Part shown: positions 22,959 to 39,561 of the stretch, piece after piece
How positions within the stretch are numbered: position 1 is the first letter of the stretch
Layout of the letters: each line of letters opens with the position of its first letter
Origin: Rhizomucor pusillus
Taxonomy: Eukaryota > Mucoromycota > Mucoromycetes > Mucorales > Lichtheimiaceae
Length of the DNA: 60,876 nucleotides
Reading direction: 5' to 3'
Assembly (NCBI GenBank): GCA_900175165.2
Contig: FWWN02000581.1
Span: 1 to 60,876, forward strand
The notes under the pieces: model-generated
Seen by the model: the letters and a program-made list of their open reading frames with translations, nothing else
Told to the model about the DNA's origin: nothing
The model's database searches: none
Translations under genes and position numbers: made by a program

Positions 22959-24431
22959 TTAGCACAACCTGCAAATGCAAACAGATACCACGGTAAATAC
23001 CTTGATCTTGGGTAATTTAAATAGGATGAGTGCGAAAATGGCAAAGAAAAGAAGCATATTGAGTGTCGATCCAGATGCGTCGCGCTGCGTTGTGTCATTT
23101 TCTTCTTCGATCAAGAAACCGATGGTGTCGTGAGATGGGATGGCAGCTGGTTCTTGAGTAGGAGGTGCCTCAAGCAACGGCGTCTTTTGATCATCTTGGA
23201 AAGCATCCAGTGCCTTTCCCAAGCTCTCGTTAATGTCATTAATGATTTCTTCTGTTTCTTCATCGGGAGTCTCGTCCGCTGCTGTTGCTACCCCCAAAAA
23301 GTCGTTATCTTCTTCCTGCTTGGTATCCTTACTTGCAGAGACGAATTCACTAGTCTCATCATCTTCATCTGTTGTGGAAGTTGGTATAGTCAGCTCCATT
23401 TCTTGTTGGTTGTCATCAGTCTGGTCATCAAGAAGACTGTCAGGCTCTTTGCTGTCTTCTTCCTCGTCAATGACTTGAGTTGTTGGGAAATCTTCATTAT
23501 CCTCTTCGTTAGACTCTTGGTTGCTATCCTGTTCCTCCTCGTCCCAGGCATCCTCCACAGGCATGTCAGTTCCAGCAGTGTTTTCTTCACCATCGCCTGT
23601 GAAGGTACCATCCTGGGATTCCTCCGTAGCTTCGTCATCCACAATCTCTGACTCCTTATCGATGCTTGATATCTTCGGTTCTTCCTCGATAACAGCATCC
23701 AGCAACTTCTCATCCGATGAGTCCTGATCGAGCATTACATTGTCATCTGTAGTCGTCATTTCCGGTAGCTCATCTTCTTCACTTTGATCTTCAGAACTCT
23801 CCTGCTGCTCTTCCTCGATATCCTTGGATATTATCTCATCGTCAACGATGGTGGCATCGGCGGCCTCCTCTGGGACATCCAAATTTTCCTTGCCCATGAT
23901 TTCAGGCGATGTTTCCTCACCGTCATTTCCAAGTTCAAGGAAATCGTCAACTTTACTGTCATCCAGATTATCCTCGAAGGGTCCATCATCCTGTTGCTGC
24001 TCAGGTTCCTCAGGGATATCCAGCAATGATTCTTCTTCCTCTACTTCATCGCCAGCTTCGGCAGTCGGCATCGTTCCGTCCTCGACGACAGGTTCTTCCA
24101 GCTTATCGCTTTGTTGTTTCGAGTCAAAAAAGATACTGTCGGCTTGATTTTCCTCGTCCTTGCTGTCGCTAGCAGCAGTCTGATCAATATTTGCGAGCCC
24201 TCCTTCGTCGTCATCCGAAAATGGCTCCTCCTCTTCTTCTTCGCCGGTCTTTTCAGACGACCATTCCTCGGCTAACTCGTCAACCACCTCTTTCTCTTTT
24301 TCTGCTTCGTCATCTTGTTGCGTTTGTTGCGGGTCAAACGGCGGTGCGGCCTTGACAGCTGTAGCAGCAAGAAGCGCACTCGCAACCGAAAAGACGGCGG
24401 CTCGTGAAGGCAAGGAGGAAAGTGTGCTCAT
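22959..24431 (-). CDS. Very acidic type I membrane protein
   Basis: A single exon of 490 residues. A signal peptide is visible (hydrophobic, about 12-28, ending AVKAA). Some 400 residues follow that are dominated by Glu, Asp, Ser and Gln with scattered Thr and Pro. One transmembrane helix near the C-terminus (LNMLLFFAIFALILFKLPKI, about 455-475) leaves a short tail. No enzyme or repeat domain is seen. An acidic lumenal domain on one anchor suggests an ER or vesicle protein that may bind calcium or basic partners (inference). The codon pattern is consistent along its length. The C-terminal tail may be altered by splicing. Confidence 0.7.
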   Translation of the reverse strand: MSTLSSLPSRAAVFSVASALLAATAVKAAPPFDPQQTQQDDEAEKEKEVVDELAEEWSSEKTGEEEEEEPFSDDDEGGLANIDQTAASDSKDEENQADSIFFDSKQQSDKLEEPVVEDGTMPTAEAGDEVEEEESLLDIPEEPEQQQDDGPFEDNLDDSKVDDFLELGNDGEETSPEIMGKENLDVPEEAADATIVDDEIISKDIEEEQQESSEDQSEEDELPEMTTTDDNVMLDQDSSDEKLLDAVIEEEPKISSIDKESEIVDDEATEESQDGTFTGDGEENTAGTDMPVEDAWDEEEQDSNQESNEEDNEDFPTTQVIDEEEDSKEPDSLLDDQTDDNQQEMELTIPTSTTDEDDETSEFVSASKDTKQEEDNDFLGVATAADETPDEETEEIINDINESLGKALDAFQDDQKTPLLEAPPTQEPAAIPSHDTIGFLIEEENDTTQRDASGSTLNMLLFFAIFALILFKLPKIKVFTVVSVCICRLC

Positions 24432-25193
24432 GGTTAGAAAAACGATGAAGGAACGGAATGGAAAAAGGTTATGTATTCGCTCGTTCTTCCTATGTCAGCT
24501 TTCAGCGCAAAAAAAAGGACTTTCGGAGAACCCGCTAGGTTGCACCATCCTCCATTGAAGAGCTATATTTATCGTGAATTTCAAGCACTCGCTGTTATCG
24601 AGCCAGGATATAGCTGTAGAGTGTAAAATATTCCTGTTCGCTTCTTGCAATTGCTTTCAATTCAGGAATACATCGTCACCGCGCAGCTTGCAAGCTAAAC
24701 TGTATATCATTCTAGGCCTTTCAAACTAGGCCTTTCAAACTAAATACATCTGTGGCGGAGTTGGTATCCTTATGAGTACCTTGTGGAGATCTTCCAGGAC
24801 AAGATGCTGCCAATTTGTAAAATTAGCGGTTCTTGTTACCGTCAGAAGGCAAAGTATGCCTCGTTGCATGCATTATTGGAACTTAATCTTCACAGGATAA
24901 TGACACCCATCAATGATTTGTTACTTTTCGTTTTTAGTGCATGTTTCGTCAGCATCAGGTTTAGAGGTGTAGCTTAATAGATTAATGCCAGATTAATGTC
25001 CATTTGTATTTTTCTGCAGTCCAGCAATTGCTTTAGTAAATGATGCAAATGCAGTGGAAAGATGAGATACAGGTTTCAGGCCTCAACGAATATGGCAACT
25101 GCTGCCCGTCACGAGCTCACCTAGGACTTGAACTCAGTTTTCCCTTCGGCTTGGGTGAGTTTTAACTTTTTTGAATCAAGTTCATTCAAGCTC
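24432..25193. other. Divergent intergenic region
   Basis: It lies between two divergently transcribed genes. A perfect tandem copy of AGGCCTTTCAAACT occurs at about 24714-24741. No open frame of note and no RNA gene was recognised. Confidence 0.5.
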
Positions 25194-26416
25194 ATGGAGC
25201 GATACCGAGGCTACGATGAGCGATACAGGGGATATTACGATCGGCCACGATCGGATACGTATAGGCCAGGCGAAAGCTACAGATCAGAGCGAGATTACAG
25301 AGAATCCAGCATAGGCAGCAGCCGACGATATTCGCCAGCTGATCCATACCGACGTTCGTCCCGTTCACCTCCACGACCTGGAAGCAATGGCTACGGCCGG
25401 CCTCCTCCTGATCGATACTACGATCCGTATCCGGAACCTAGAGGCTATCCGCCTTCGCGCCGATCGCCAATGCGAATCCATTCGCCCTCACCGCATTCTT
25501 CACGCGAAGGTTCCCCGCGGCGACCGTCATACGGTGGCTACTATCATCATCGCCGTTCGACTGCTTCGAGCTATTCGCAACGATCGATTTCACCGGTGCA
25601 AAGGGAGCCGCCGTACGAACGTCGGTCACCCTATGGCCCACCACCACCGCCGCTGCCATCCAGTCCTTATCATCTTCCTCATCCGTACAACAGCGGTGGC
25701 AGCAGCGGCAGCGGCAGCAGCCTTCCTCCACCTCCACCGCCGTCGTCGCGAAGCCGTGGACCATCACCTGGATATGCATCGTCACGATCTCGATCTCCTA
25801 TCCGTCCTTACTCACCCTATCCACCACCACCTTCTCGCTATGGTTCACGGCCGCCACCGCCACCGCCACCGCACCACGGGCCTCCGCCGCCTAGAGACGT
25901 CCCTCCACCTCCAGCATCTAATACGTCAGCGTCCAGCTCACCATCTTCGTCCTCGGCTGCTATCTCTCGCGCACCACCGCTGCGGGACGACACAGATTCT
26001 CCTGCAATAGCTCCGTCGCGGTACTCGACTGCGTCCGCGCCGCCGCCGATTCCTGCACGCCATCCTCACTATCACAGCTACCATCACCCTCCCGCCCCGC
26101 CCCCATACGTGACAGAACCTCCCCGGCCCATGCCATCGTGCGCACCAGAGCAGGAAAAGGAGGTGTGTAATAAAATCTTACGGTTTGATAACGAGGCGTA
26201 GTAACACTGACGTTTACCTTGCAGATGGAGCGACACCGCGTAGATGCCTCAAAGACCTGTGTAGAAGAGGTCAAGGTCCTTTCCTCAAAGAGGAAGAGTA
26301 GATTCCAATTGGAAATGGCCAACTGGGAGACTAGTAAACTTTTCCACCAGTTGGAGTTGGTCCAGCGCCAGTGGGATGAAGCTGGCCTGGAAAAAGTCGT
26401 CGAAGGTTCGGCATGA
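25194..26416 (+). CDS. Proline/arginine/serine-rich protein with C-terminal coiled coil
   Basis: Two exons (25194-26162, 26225-26416) close in frame to 386 residues. The first 100 residues have RYRGYDERYRGYYDRP-type Arg/Tyr/Asp repeats, then many RS/SR and SPSP pairs. Long proline runs and poly-His/Tyr patches follow. The second exon is a charged helix (about 325-386) likely to form a coiled coil. The composition is like that of RNA-processing, SR-related or condensate proteins, but there is no RRM or zinc finger. A nuclear RNA-associated role is only inferred from composition. The gene may continue downstream, where coding-like but broken sequence is found. Confidence 0.6.
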
Positions 26417-26524
26417 AAATAAATTGTCCCATTTTTCTCGTCCCTTTTTCTGCCCCGCCTGCTTTTCCAAAAGCCAATGGCTGTTCATAGCACTTAATCA
26501 CAAGCGCCTTCTGAAATCGCGACT

Positions 26525-27464
26525 GTGTGCGAACAGCAGAGTCTTCATCGAACTGCTTCACAGTCGATAGCAAACGCTCAATGTACGCAAAGTACTACAG
26601 CTACTGCCTTCACGAGTCAAACTCGTCCAGTACCCGAGAAGCGCAAGCGGCAAGATCGACTGTCTCCAGGAGACACCCGAACAGGGACTCGATCGCGTAA
26701 CGTAGCTGATTGCCGCACTACCAGCAGAAGAGGAACGCTCAAATCTCAGTGCTGAACGCGTCAAACGTCGTCGAAGCGATATAGTCAAACAACTAGCGAC
26801 AGTAACAGCAGACCTTTACGCATTCCTTGGTCCAGAAGAAGAAGTGGTGATCCCCGATGATCCAGCAGACGACGAAGACTACGAGGAATGCAGACAGGAT
26901 ACAGACGAGAGTACACTGATGATACTTCAAAAGAGGATGAGAGAATGGCAAAATACAAAGAACACAGACTGTCCGACGATGAAGAAGATTACGAGAACAG
27001 TGAAGTAATACAAGAAGGCAGTGCTTCTAACAATATCGGCGAGGCTATCATTTATAATTTACAAATGCAGCTGGCCATCATGGATAAGGTCGCCTGGATA
27101 AACCATCAAATGGAAAACAACGAGCGAGCAATGGTAAGTTTTGATATAGATATGAAAGATTATCAAGGTTAGAAATGGCTAAATCTGTCATTATCACTGT
27201 AGGAACAACTTCAGGCGGTTGCGATGGAGGAGGAAGAAGCAGAGAAGCAGCGTGCGAGAGACTTAAACTTACCCAGTCAAGTTTGAACCATTCGTGGATC
27301 AGAACGGCGACAAGCCAGCAATAGAATCAATGACAGCGTCGGAGGTGAGGAAAAAATGGTCGAAGATAGCAGAGCAGTTTACAGGTAGAACAGATACTTT
27401 TTCATGCGAATGTGGAAAAAGTTGGGGAAGCATAGAAAGGGCGGAAGGGAGGAGTGTCCGGTAA
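26525..27464 (+). pseudogene. Broken coding tract, family unknown
   Basis: Coding-like sequence moves between frames. Frame A runs 26525-26755. Another frame runs about 26715-26990 (starting LPAEEERSNLSAERVKRRR). The first frame returns at 26888-27172 with an acidic helical segment, followed by a GTAAGT-like donor at 27133. A later segment (27205-27464) encodes RKKWSKIAEQFTGRT and then CECGKSW. The pieces look like one protein with an acidic and a Lys/Arg-rich region and a possible Cys motif. It may be the damaged 3' half of the preceding gene, a separate pseudogene, or a draft-assembly error. No function is assigned. Confidence 0.35.
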
Positions 27465-27941
27465 AACCTGTAAGAAAATAAACTTTCATATTCATTAGAA
27501 TATATCGCTTTTCTACATTGTTGCTGTAAACTATGAACCACCAATATTGATATGTGTGTAATTAACCTAGTGTGGAAACATACAGAATTCCGGTCGTGTG
27601 GGTCAATAGATGTCGTCAGTTTGAATTAAATGTAAAAGTCCACGGCAGATGCTGCTAGTTATCACACTCCGAACACTGCTGTAATACTAGAAAAAATAAG
27701 ACTTAGGGTGATGCCAAAAAGCGTCTACACAGGTTTACTTTGGTTCGTGCAATTTTAATTTCTTTGAATGAATGTTGGGAAATTGACAAGCAAACAAAAA
27801 GTAGTGTACAGGGAGAGATTATAATGATACATTAGTAGTAATATGTTGTGTGGAAATGATGAAAAAACAAATAGCACAAGAATGCAAAGGAACAGGGTAA
27901 TAGGGGGAAAAAACGATGAAAATGGTGGGTAGATATAAATA
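27465..27941. other. Intergenic, no gene seen
   Basis: AT-rich sequence at the convergent ends of two genes. Only short shadow frames are present. Confidence 0.4.
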
Positions 27942-30433
27942 TTATAAAGTATGGACTGCGGGGTCACCATTCTAAAGAAAACATCAAACATGCATGTTAG
28001 ATTATACAATGCCAAAAGTTGGTTTTGCAACAACCACACTTACGAAGGGATGTCGCCAGCCACACTGGAACTCGTCTTTCTTATAGACGCGATTAACACT
28101 TGTCGAGGTATTGAATCCGATATGGTACATGAGCAATGTTTTACTTGTTACCAAGGATTGGCTGCACTGTCTGCATTCAGGCAGTTCACCTCGCAGACAT
28201 TGCTGGATTATAATATCTGGAGGTACGTCCGCGTAGTCAAGAAGTAACCGCGATGCGAGCTTTGCAATATCAGGTTTCAAAAATATTCCACTAAGGCGAA
28301 GGTAAGTTAGCCAGAGATCTTTATCGGCATTGACGAGATCTCTTGTTTTACCTTCCACCCGTACCGACGAATACACCACAATGGTCAGGGACATTGATGT
28401 TGGCTTCGTAAATAACATTCTCTATTTCGTGCCACTCTTTAGATCCACACACCGGGAAATCATCCTCAACCAATGCAATGTACGAGCTCTCAAAATTGCT
28501 TGATACCAGATCGAGAGCCTTGGAAACGTGCAACCGCTGGTTCATTTCGTTGCCGTCCTCTCGTACCCATTTGATATATTTCTGTCCTCGCAAATCATTC
28601 GAGAAGCGTTCTTTCGCTGCGTCGTACTGGCTGTGGTTACTGAAATGCGTGTATACAAGCATCTGCAAGCGGCTGTAAAGCGATCCAGGTTCTGGGTCGA
28701 CAGGCCAGTTTTCCAGATATGACTCGATCGTCTGCGAGAGCAGCGGCGGATCGCCTCGTCGAGGAGCTGTCATGACGACAAAGGAGAACATGTAGCGGTC
28801 CTGGGTCAGCATATTGAGCGCTGAAGGATCAACAGTCCCCTCGCGCATGTAGTAATACGTGTTGAAAAGTAGCAATGCCGGTAGTGTAACGAGGAGTACA
28901 ATCGCGCCCTTTTTCAGCGCAGACCACAGCAACCGCCACAGAGGTGTACGCTGCGCATAGTAACCATCGACAAACACTCGATCGGTGAGGCTCTTTTCAT
29001 CATCCCAAGTGCTGCGACGTTCGCGTACAAGGCATGTTTCTATAACGACAGCAGCGAGGTAACCGGTTAAAAGGCCGGTGAGTGACCACCAGAGGATATT
29101 TTTGAACACGTAGTTGACGAGGCACATTAGTAGCTGCAGCGTCACTTTGCGAACGGTCAATTTGTGACCGGCATCCTCGTCACCGTATATCATAATATAC
29201 TTGTCGTCTATGCTGAGCGACTGCACAGTAAGCAACGCAAAAAGGAATGGTGCGATGCCTGTCAAATAAAGTAAGAATTCGTATCCGGGCATCCAAAAAG
29301 GTTTAAGGTATCTTACCTTGGTTGCACTCGTGAACGGAATCACTAAAAAAAAGTACAGGAACAGCCCAGCCAGTCGACTTGGAGAATAAATAGCCAAGAC
29401 CTTGCCGCAGCGTGCATACAGTCAGGAATATGCCGCCAAGTACATGTAAAAACCGTCTAGTGCCTCCGAGCATATGCGTAAGAGACTCTTCAAATAGCCC
29501 GAGTATTAGGATATTCCAGAGGAAGATGAAGACGCCATGCAGTGACCAGTCAAACAAGAACGGTGAGCGTAAAAGATCTGCGACGGCGAGCCGATGAATG
29601 ACGTAGGAAGGAGCAGAGCAGAAAACATGGATCAAGCCGATGCAGTTGAGCGCCGATACAATCATCGAGATAGCTATGACGTAGCGGGTAACAACAGGCA
29701 ACGGCCAAAGACAAAGCAGTTTCTGTGATTTCGATTTTTCCTTTTCGGAATTCTCGTCAAGCATCCGCCAGGACTTGGTGCGCACGGATGCTGCTGCTGC
29801 TGCTCTGGAGGAGGCGCGCATGCGTCGATAGTGCTTGGAGTGTTTGCGAGCGTGGCCACGAGCTGAACTGGTAGTAGTGGACGAAGTTGCAGCAGCATTT
29901 GCAGTTGCTGACGTTGTTGTTGCACCGACGGTACCAGCCGATCTCCCGAGAAGCAAGCTGCGTATTCCTCTTACGGGTTTGTTGTAATTATAGGAAGCCA
30001 TCCAAAAAGGAAGACTTGGCGTTGCGGGTGTATAATTGTTGAATGAAAAGGGTATTGGTTGAACAGAGTGCGGTAACCAGTATGAATTGGTTTGCTGTTG
30101 TTGCTGAAAAAAGGAAATTTGCTGTGAAGGCTGCTCTACATTGTTGTTGTTGTTGTTGTTGTTGGGTGTGTGGCTAAATGAGGAAGAGAGTGAAGAGGGG
30201 GAATCTCGTGGCTCGTGATTGCAACGTTGGTCATCGGCGACGACGACGTTGTTGCTCGAGGGAGCAGTGGTTGAGGATAGCGTCGATGGTGGCGCGTCCC
30301 TGGATATGTCGACAGCAGCAGTGGTGACAGGTGGTGGTGATTGCACAGATGCTGTTGTTCCTGAACGAGAGATCTCTTGGACCAGGCGGACCGAAGAAAA
30401 TATTCTAAAGAGCGAGTCTCCAAGGTCGCCCAT
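27942..30433 (-). CDS. Multispanning membrane protein with putative GT-A glycosyltransferase domain
   Basis: Exons 30433-29317, 29258-28352, 28290-28044 and 27971-27942 close in frame to 766 residues. The N-terminal 230 residues are low-complexity (Thr/Ser/Pro, an Asn run near 30141-30165, Gln runs, poly-Ala). About residues 245-480 hold six or so hydrophobic helices, including an early set whose order recalls rhomboid-like folds (inference). Further helices (about 430-520) lead to a lumenal domain with VVMTAPRRGDPPLLSQTIES, a metal-binding-like EDD (LVEDDFPVC, about 633-635) and GVFVGTGGSGIFL. These features resemble GT-A enzymes such as MGAT4/PGAP4, which modify N-glycans or GPI anchors. 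Golgi or ER location is likely; substrate is unknown. Confidence 0.6.
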
Positions 30434-32701
30434 GAATTAGGATATGTAAAAAGTAAATATAAGGGAGAAAGACGATAATTGTAAATGGTAATAAGGGGTA
30501 AGAAAGAGAAAGAGAAAATAGATTTGTCTAGGATGATATAAGAAGAAAAAGAGAAATAGGCTTTTTCTCTTTTGGCTAGATGTCTAAGCCTAGCAGGAGG
30601 AGAGGGGTGGTTGGGTGAAAGATCGGGAAAGAAACAAAAAAGACGATGCCAGCCAGGGCAAGTGAGGAAGATAGAGATTATTTTTAGCGCCGTGCCACGA
30701 ATGACAAAATCCGCCCGCTGCTTGGTGTCACCTTCTCCAGCTGACCTCGGTCGATCCCTTCTCTGTCAAAGCCAAGAGCTATTCCCGCAGGACCCTGTCC
30801 TTTCCCAGTAAACAACTGATTCTTCTATTTTCCTCCTACTTTTCTTGCACATTTGCCAAGAAAGAAAAAGTCATTGGTTTTTTTACCCTGGCAAGATCCG
30901 GGGACATTTTCAATCACCGTATCGAAAGCTAAGTTCCGTCATCGCAGCCACTTGTGGTACATGAACCACACCACTCACTCAGCAAACTGCTGCTGTGTTC
31001 CTAAAGCGTATCCTGATCCGAGACACCGCAGATATCGTCTCGTCTCCACCAACGCACGCATGATCCATTGTAAACAGTTTATACCTTTGTCTTTCTTTCC
31101 TTGGCGGCGTGACAATAACAAATATACGTACATACTCAAATCCAAAAATGGATATGGTTGTGCCTCATTGGATCGGTCTGGTCTTTGCTAGATTCATTTT
31201 TTTGGTTCCCAAGTTGTACAACCTTTTACCGACTGATTTGGATCGACGTGCCCCTATACTGTACTGGCCACTACTTTTGGCGGCTGCTGCTGCCGCCGCC
31301 GCCGTATACCATTCATGAAAAATTGATTTTTCCTTTTCACTTTTCTAAATTACTTTGCGCAAGTTCGCCGCCAGATCCCGGACAACCCTCGAGTAATAAA
31401 GCGCCCGCTCACTGTGCACAGCAGCAGACGTGAGTGCAAGGAACGCGCAAGTGTAACAAATTTGCAAACTTGTAACACATTGCGAAATGAGTTTATACTT
31501 GCTGCTCTGGATCATTCCCCCAAAGTCTTTAAACAACAGAAAAAACATTACATCTGCTGCATGCATATGCATTCTTGTACAGTTATTTTTACGACATTTT
31601 TTCTGGAAAAACAACCTGCAATTTTCTCGAGCATCAATGAGATCTTTATGTATTTTTCAGTTTAATAATTGCATTTGCCTGCACACTGACAAACTGACAA
31701 TTCTAATTACAGTATTTCCGGTAACATTGTTCTTGTTCGTAATCTATCATCCTTGTCCAAATAAATATCATATGTTGTCAGAAACCTGCGAAGAGCAGCT
31801 GGCTCATCCCTCTGATGTGATGATACGTTGAAATACAATGCTAATGCAGAGAGTCTAGGAAGCCTGGAACTTTAGTAGGTCATATCCAAAACAGGCTACA
31901 GCTAACGATTTTCAAGTTCCATGCCACGTGCTACGAAGCCTGTCACAGTATGGAAAATGACTCATCAACCTAGGGAGTTCAGGTCAAGACCAATGCGTAT
32001 AAAGCTCATCAAGAGTAAGGTACCTTTTAGCCAAACTTCGTAACACGACAGCCAGCTATCAAAACAGCAGCCAGGCTGCTTTATTCCGCTTTTTGGCTTG
32101 CTGTACTTAGAGTAAAGTGCTTGCGTTTGACACGGTACATTCTGTGCGTTCCTGGTATTTCACCATCACCAATTTCTTGCTCACCACAGGTACAGAACAG
32201 TCTCCCGCAAGGGTTACCAATAGAAACAAATGTTCCAGACGAAGGAAAAGTGCAGAAGAATAAAAAATCCAGAAACTGAAAGTAAATGACGAATAGAATA
32301 TGCATGCAGTGTGAAAATGCATAATGTATTGTAAGATGAAATCATGGACAGCTTGAGAGGATGTGCATACAGGCATTTCAATCCTGCCAACGTATAAATA
32401 TGAGAGCCATCAACCGAGCTGTAATGATTTGCCAACATTTCCAATATCGAAAGCAAAATTTCGTTATTCTCAGTGATCCGTAAAGATGTAGTAGTATTCT
32501 CCTTTGCACCGTGCTCTAGACTTTTCAGAGCTATAATTTTCTGCGCAATTGATGGGTTCGGAAAGAACGTGGGGATGAAAATGGCTGTCTGGCGTCTCAC
32601 CAATGGTGAACCAACTGTGAGTCACAGCAGATCAATCTGAAAAAAATCTCAGAAGGACACAGCCTGCCACACACTTCCTTTCCAACCTTACCTTTACAAC
32701 T
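30434..32701. other. 2.3-kb intergenic region, no gene seen
   Basis: Purine-rich sequence (30434-30680) precedes the divergent membrane-protein gene. The remainder has only short frames without recognisable products. Pyrimidine-rich sequence just before 32702 (CTTTCCAACCTTACCTTTACAAC) suits the AROM promoter/leader. No tRNA or rRNA was recognised by eye. Confidence 0.45.
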
Positions 32702-37651
<4,950 letters not shown>

Positions 37652-37755
37652 GAAAAAAGCATATACACATGGCAAAAATAAATAAAATGAAAGCATAAAG
37701 CTTTTTTTTCTTTCTTGAATGAATAAATTAAAGTACATTTAATACTTTATCTAAA
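37652..37755. terminator. Shared 3' region of two convergent genes
   Basis: Only 104 bases separate the stops of AROM (+) and the GTPase gene (-). AATAAATAAAATG at about 37677 can serve AROM 3' processing, and the TTTATT-type complement near 37723-37730 can serve the minus-strand gene. Confidence 0.4.
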
Positions 37756-39561
37756 TTACTTGCGAGCCCGTTCGCCTGCACCAAAGAATTTACGAATGAC
37801 ACCCTTGTACTCGTATGGCAGCATCGGCGGGTCGCGTACACTGAACGCCTTGAAAGGATCGACCTGGTCTGGCAGCCATATCCGGAGAGCAGCGCGTTCA
37901 AACTCGCCGACAATGGCTATCCAGCCCACGCTGGCAAATGCAAGATCAACGGATGCATGCGACCTGTGCGTTCCACGCACAATCAACAGGTCAGATATCG
38001 GTTTCTGGTTATCGAGTCGAATCACGGAAGGATCCAAAAGCGAGGTGCTTGGTGCATGTCCAATCTGTGGCTGTTTGTCGAGTTTCTCGGTTTTTGTGAT
38101 GTGCGGGTTGAGAGGTGTAAAGAGCGTGAACAAGAGCGGGGTAGGTGCTTCCACGACATCGATGCGCACCAACGGTTTTAGCAGCAGCGATTTTCCTGAA
38201 GACAGCGGTTTGGTTAGCCGCAGGCAGAAATTGGTAAAAACTTTTCATCAGCAACGGCCTCTCTTTTTACCTGGCTCTACTCTAAACGTCACTGGCTTCA
38301 ACTCTGTCTGCTTCAAAAGTTTCTTTTGGTCATGGAATGGCAATAGATGGATAAGCTGCTGATCATTGATAATTCCCGGCGTATCAATCAAATGGCGCTC
38401 TCTCGTAAACGGACGTCTGCTACCGCCGTGTTCTTCTTCTTCAATGTTATTGTGGATTCCAAGCGCATGCATAGGTATACAGATAGTGCCCATGGTGGTT
38501 CCGGGTGCAGGGGAGCTTGTAATCTTGTACTTGTTTTTGATATCTTTGCGAGTTACTGCTTTTGAGATGATCTGGTTGATGATGGCCGATTTGCCGACGT
38601 TGGTGCATCCAACCAAGTACACGTCGTCAGTAGGCAGCCTTTCCTGCGCTATGCGGCGTAGTAGACCAGGGATGCCCCATCCTTTCTTGGCGCTCACAAG
38701 CCCGACGTGCAGGATTTGCTTCGTCGGCATGCCAAGGTGTTTGACGTGCTGCGTGATCCAATCACGAATCCGTTGCTCGTGACGAAGCGCTTGCTGTGGT
38801 AATATATCAGCCTTGTTGCATGCTAGTATGACGCGCGCAGATGGATTATCCCGGATCAGCTGCGGTAGTCGGCCGAGCGAGAACGGTAGATCTGTGATAT
38901 CCAGAATGGCGACGATTAACGGATTCCTCTTCGTCCTCAAAAAATCCAATGATCCGTACTGCTGAGTTGCTCGCAAGAATTCTGGCGAGGTATCGGTGGT
39001 GATGCTGCCGTAATGTTCCAAGTGAAAACATCGCTGGCATACTCGTCGCGGCTGCAGTTGCGGTTCCTCTACATCCTCTATCTTTTGCTCTGATCCGCGC
39101 TTCTCTTCTTCTTCTTCTTCTTCCACTGCTGCTGCTTCTTCTACAGTATCTTTGACTTTGAGCTCTTCGCCTTCCTTTGTCTCCTCCTCCGCCCCCTCGT
39201 TAAGCAACGCCCGTGTTTCAGGATCAAGATTGCTCAAGATCGCTCTGTATTCCTCATTGCTCAGCGTCTTGTTGCTACGTTTCCGTTTCACCGGTTCTTT
39301 CGGCTCTGATTCTGGCAGAAAACCCGGTTTCGAAGGATCCGATTGCTGGAATGGTGCACCGCAGCCGGGGCAGTGAGTACCGATCTGTACTGCTGCAAGG
39401 TTCGAATTTGCTCTTTTACAGTATATTAGCGGCGAGTTTCTGTTGTTCAAGGCAGGTGTTAATATGCATGAAGCGACAAGTTGAGGTATCGTGGCTGCGT
39501 GGCGGCGTGGGATAGCAGCACCCAATGCCCGGGTTCCTGCTGTCAAAAGTGCTCGACGCAT
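37756..39561 (-). CDS. Mitochondrial circularly permuted GTPase (YqeH/NOA1/Gep3 type)
   Basis: Two exons (39561-38271, 38195-37756) close in frame to 576 residues. The N-terminus is Arg/Ala-rich, a mitochondrial import signal. A YqeH-type zinc finger is formed by CPGCGAPF (about 65) and CQRCFHLEHYG. GTPase motifs appear in permuted order: NKAD (G4), VSAKKGWG (G5), GCTNVGKSAIIN (G1) and DTPG (G3). This order defines the YqeH/RsgA-like families. A C-terminal beta-rich domain follows in exon 2. Relatives act in assembly of the mitochondrial small ribosomal subunit. An acidic insert with a Glu run (near 39105-39125) lies between the two zinc-finger halves. The start at 39561 is the first ATG in frame. 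Confidence 0.85.

Noticed and set aside
23130..23651. Plus-strand frame opposite the acidic membrane protein
   Set aside because: Mirror of an Asp/Glu-rich reading frame (Phe/Leu/Ser-rich translation); a shadow, not a gene.
25387..26010. Second plus-strand frame inside the proline-rich gene
   Set aside because: Low-complexity His/Arg-rich shadow of the Pro/Ser/Arg-coding frame.
30434..32701. Possible genes in the 2.3-kb gap before AROM
   Set aside because: Several frames up to about 130 codons exist but none has motifs or consistent coding composition.
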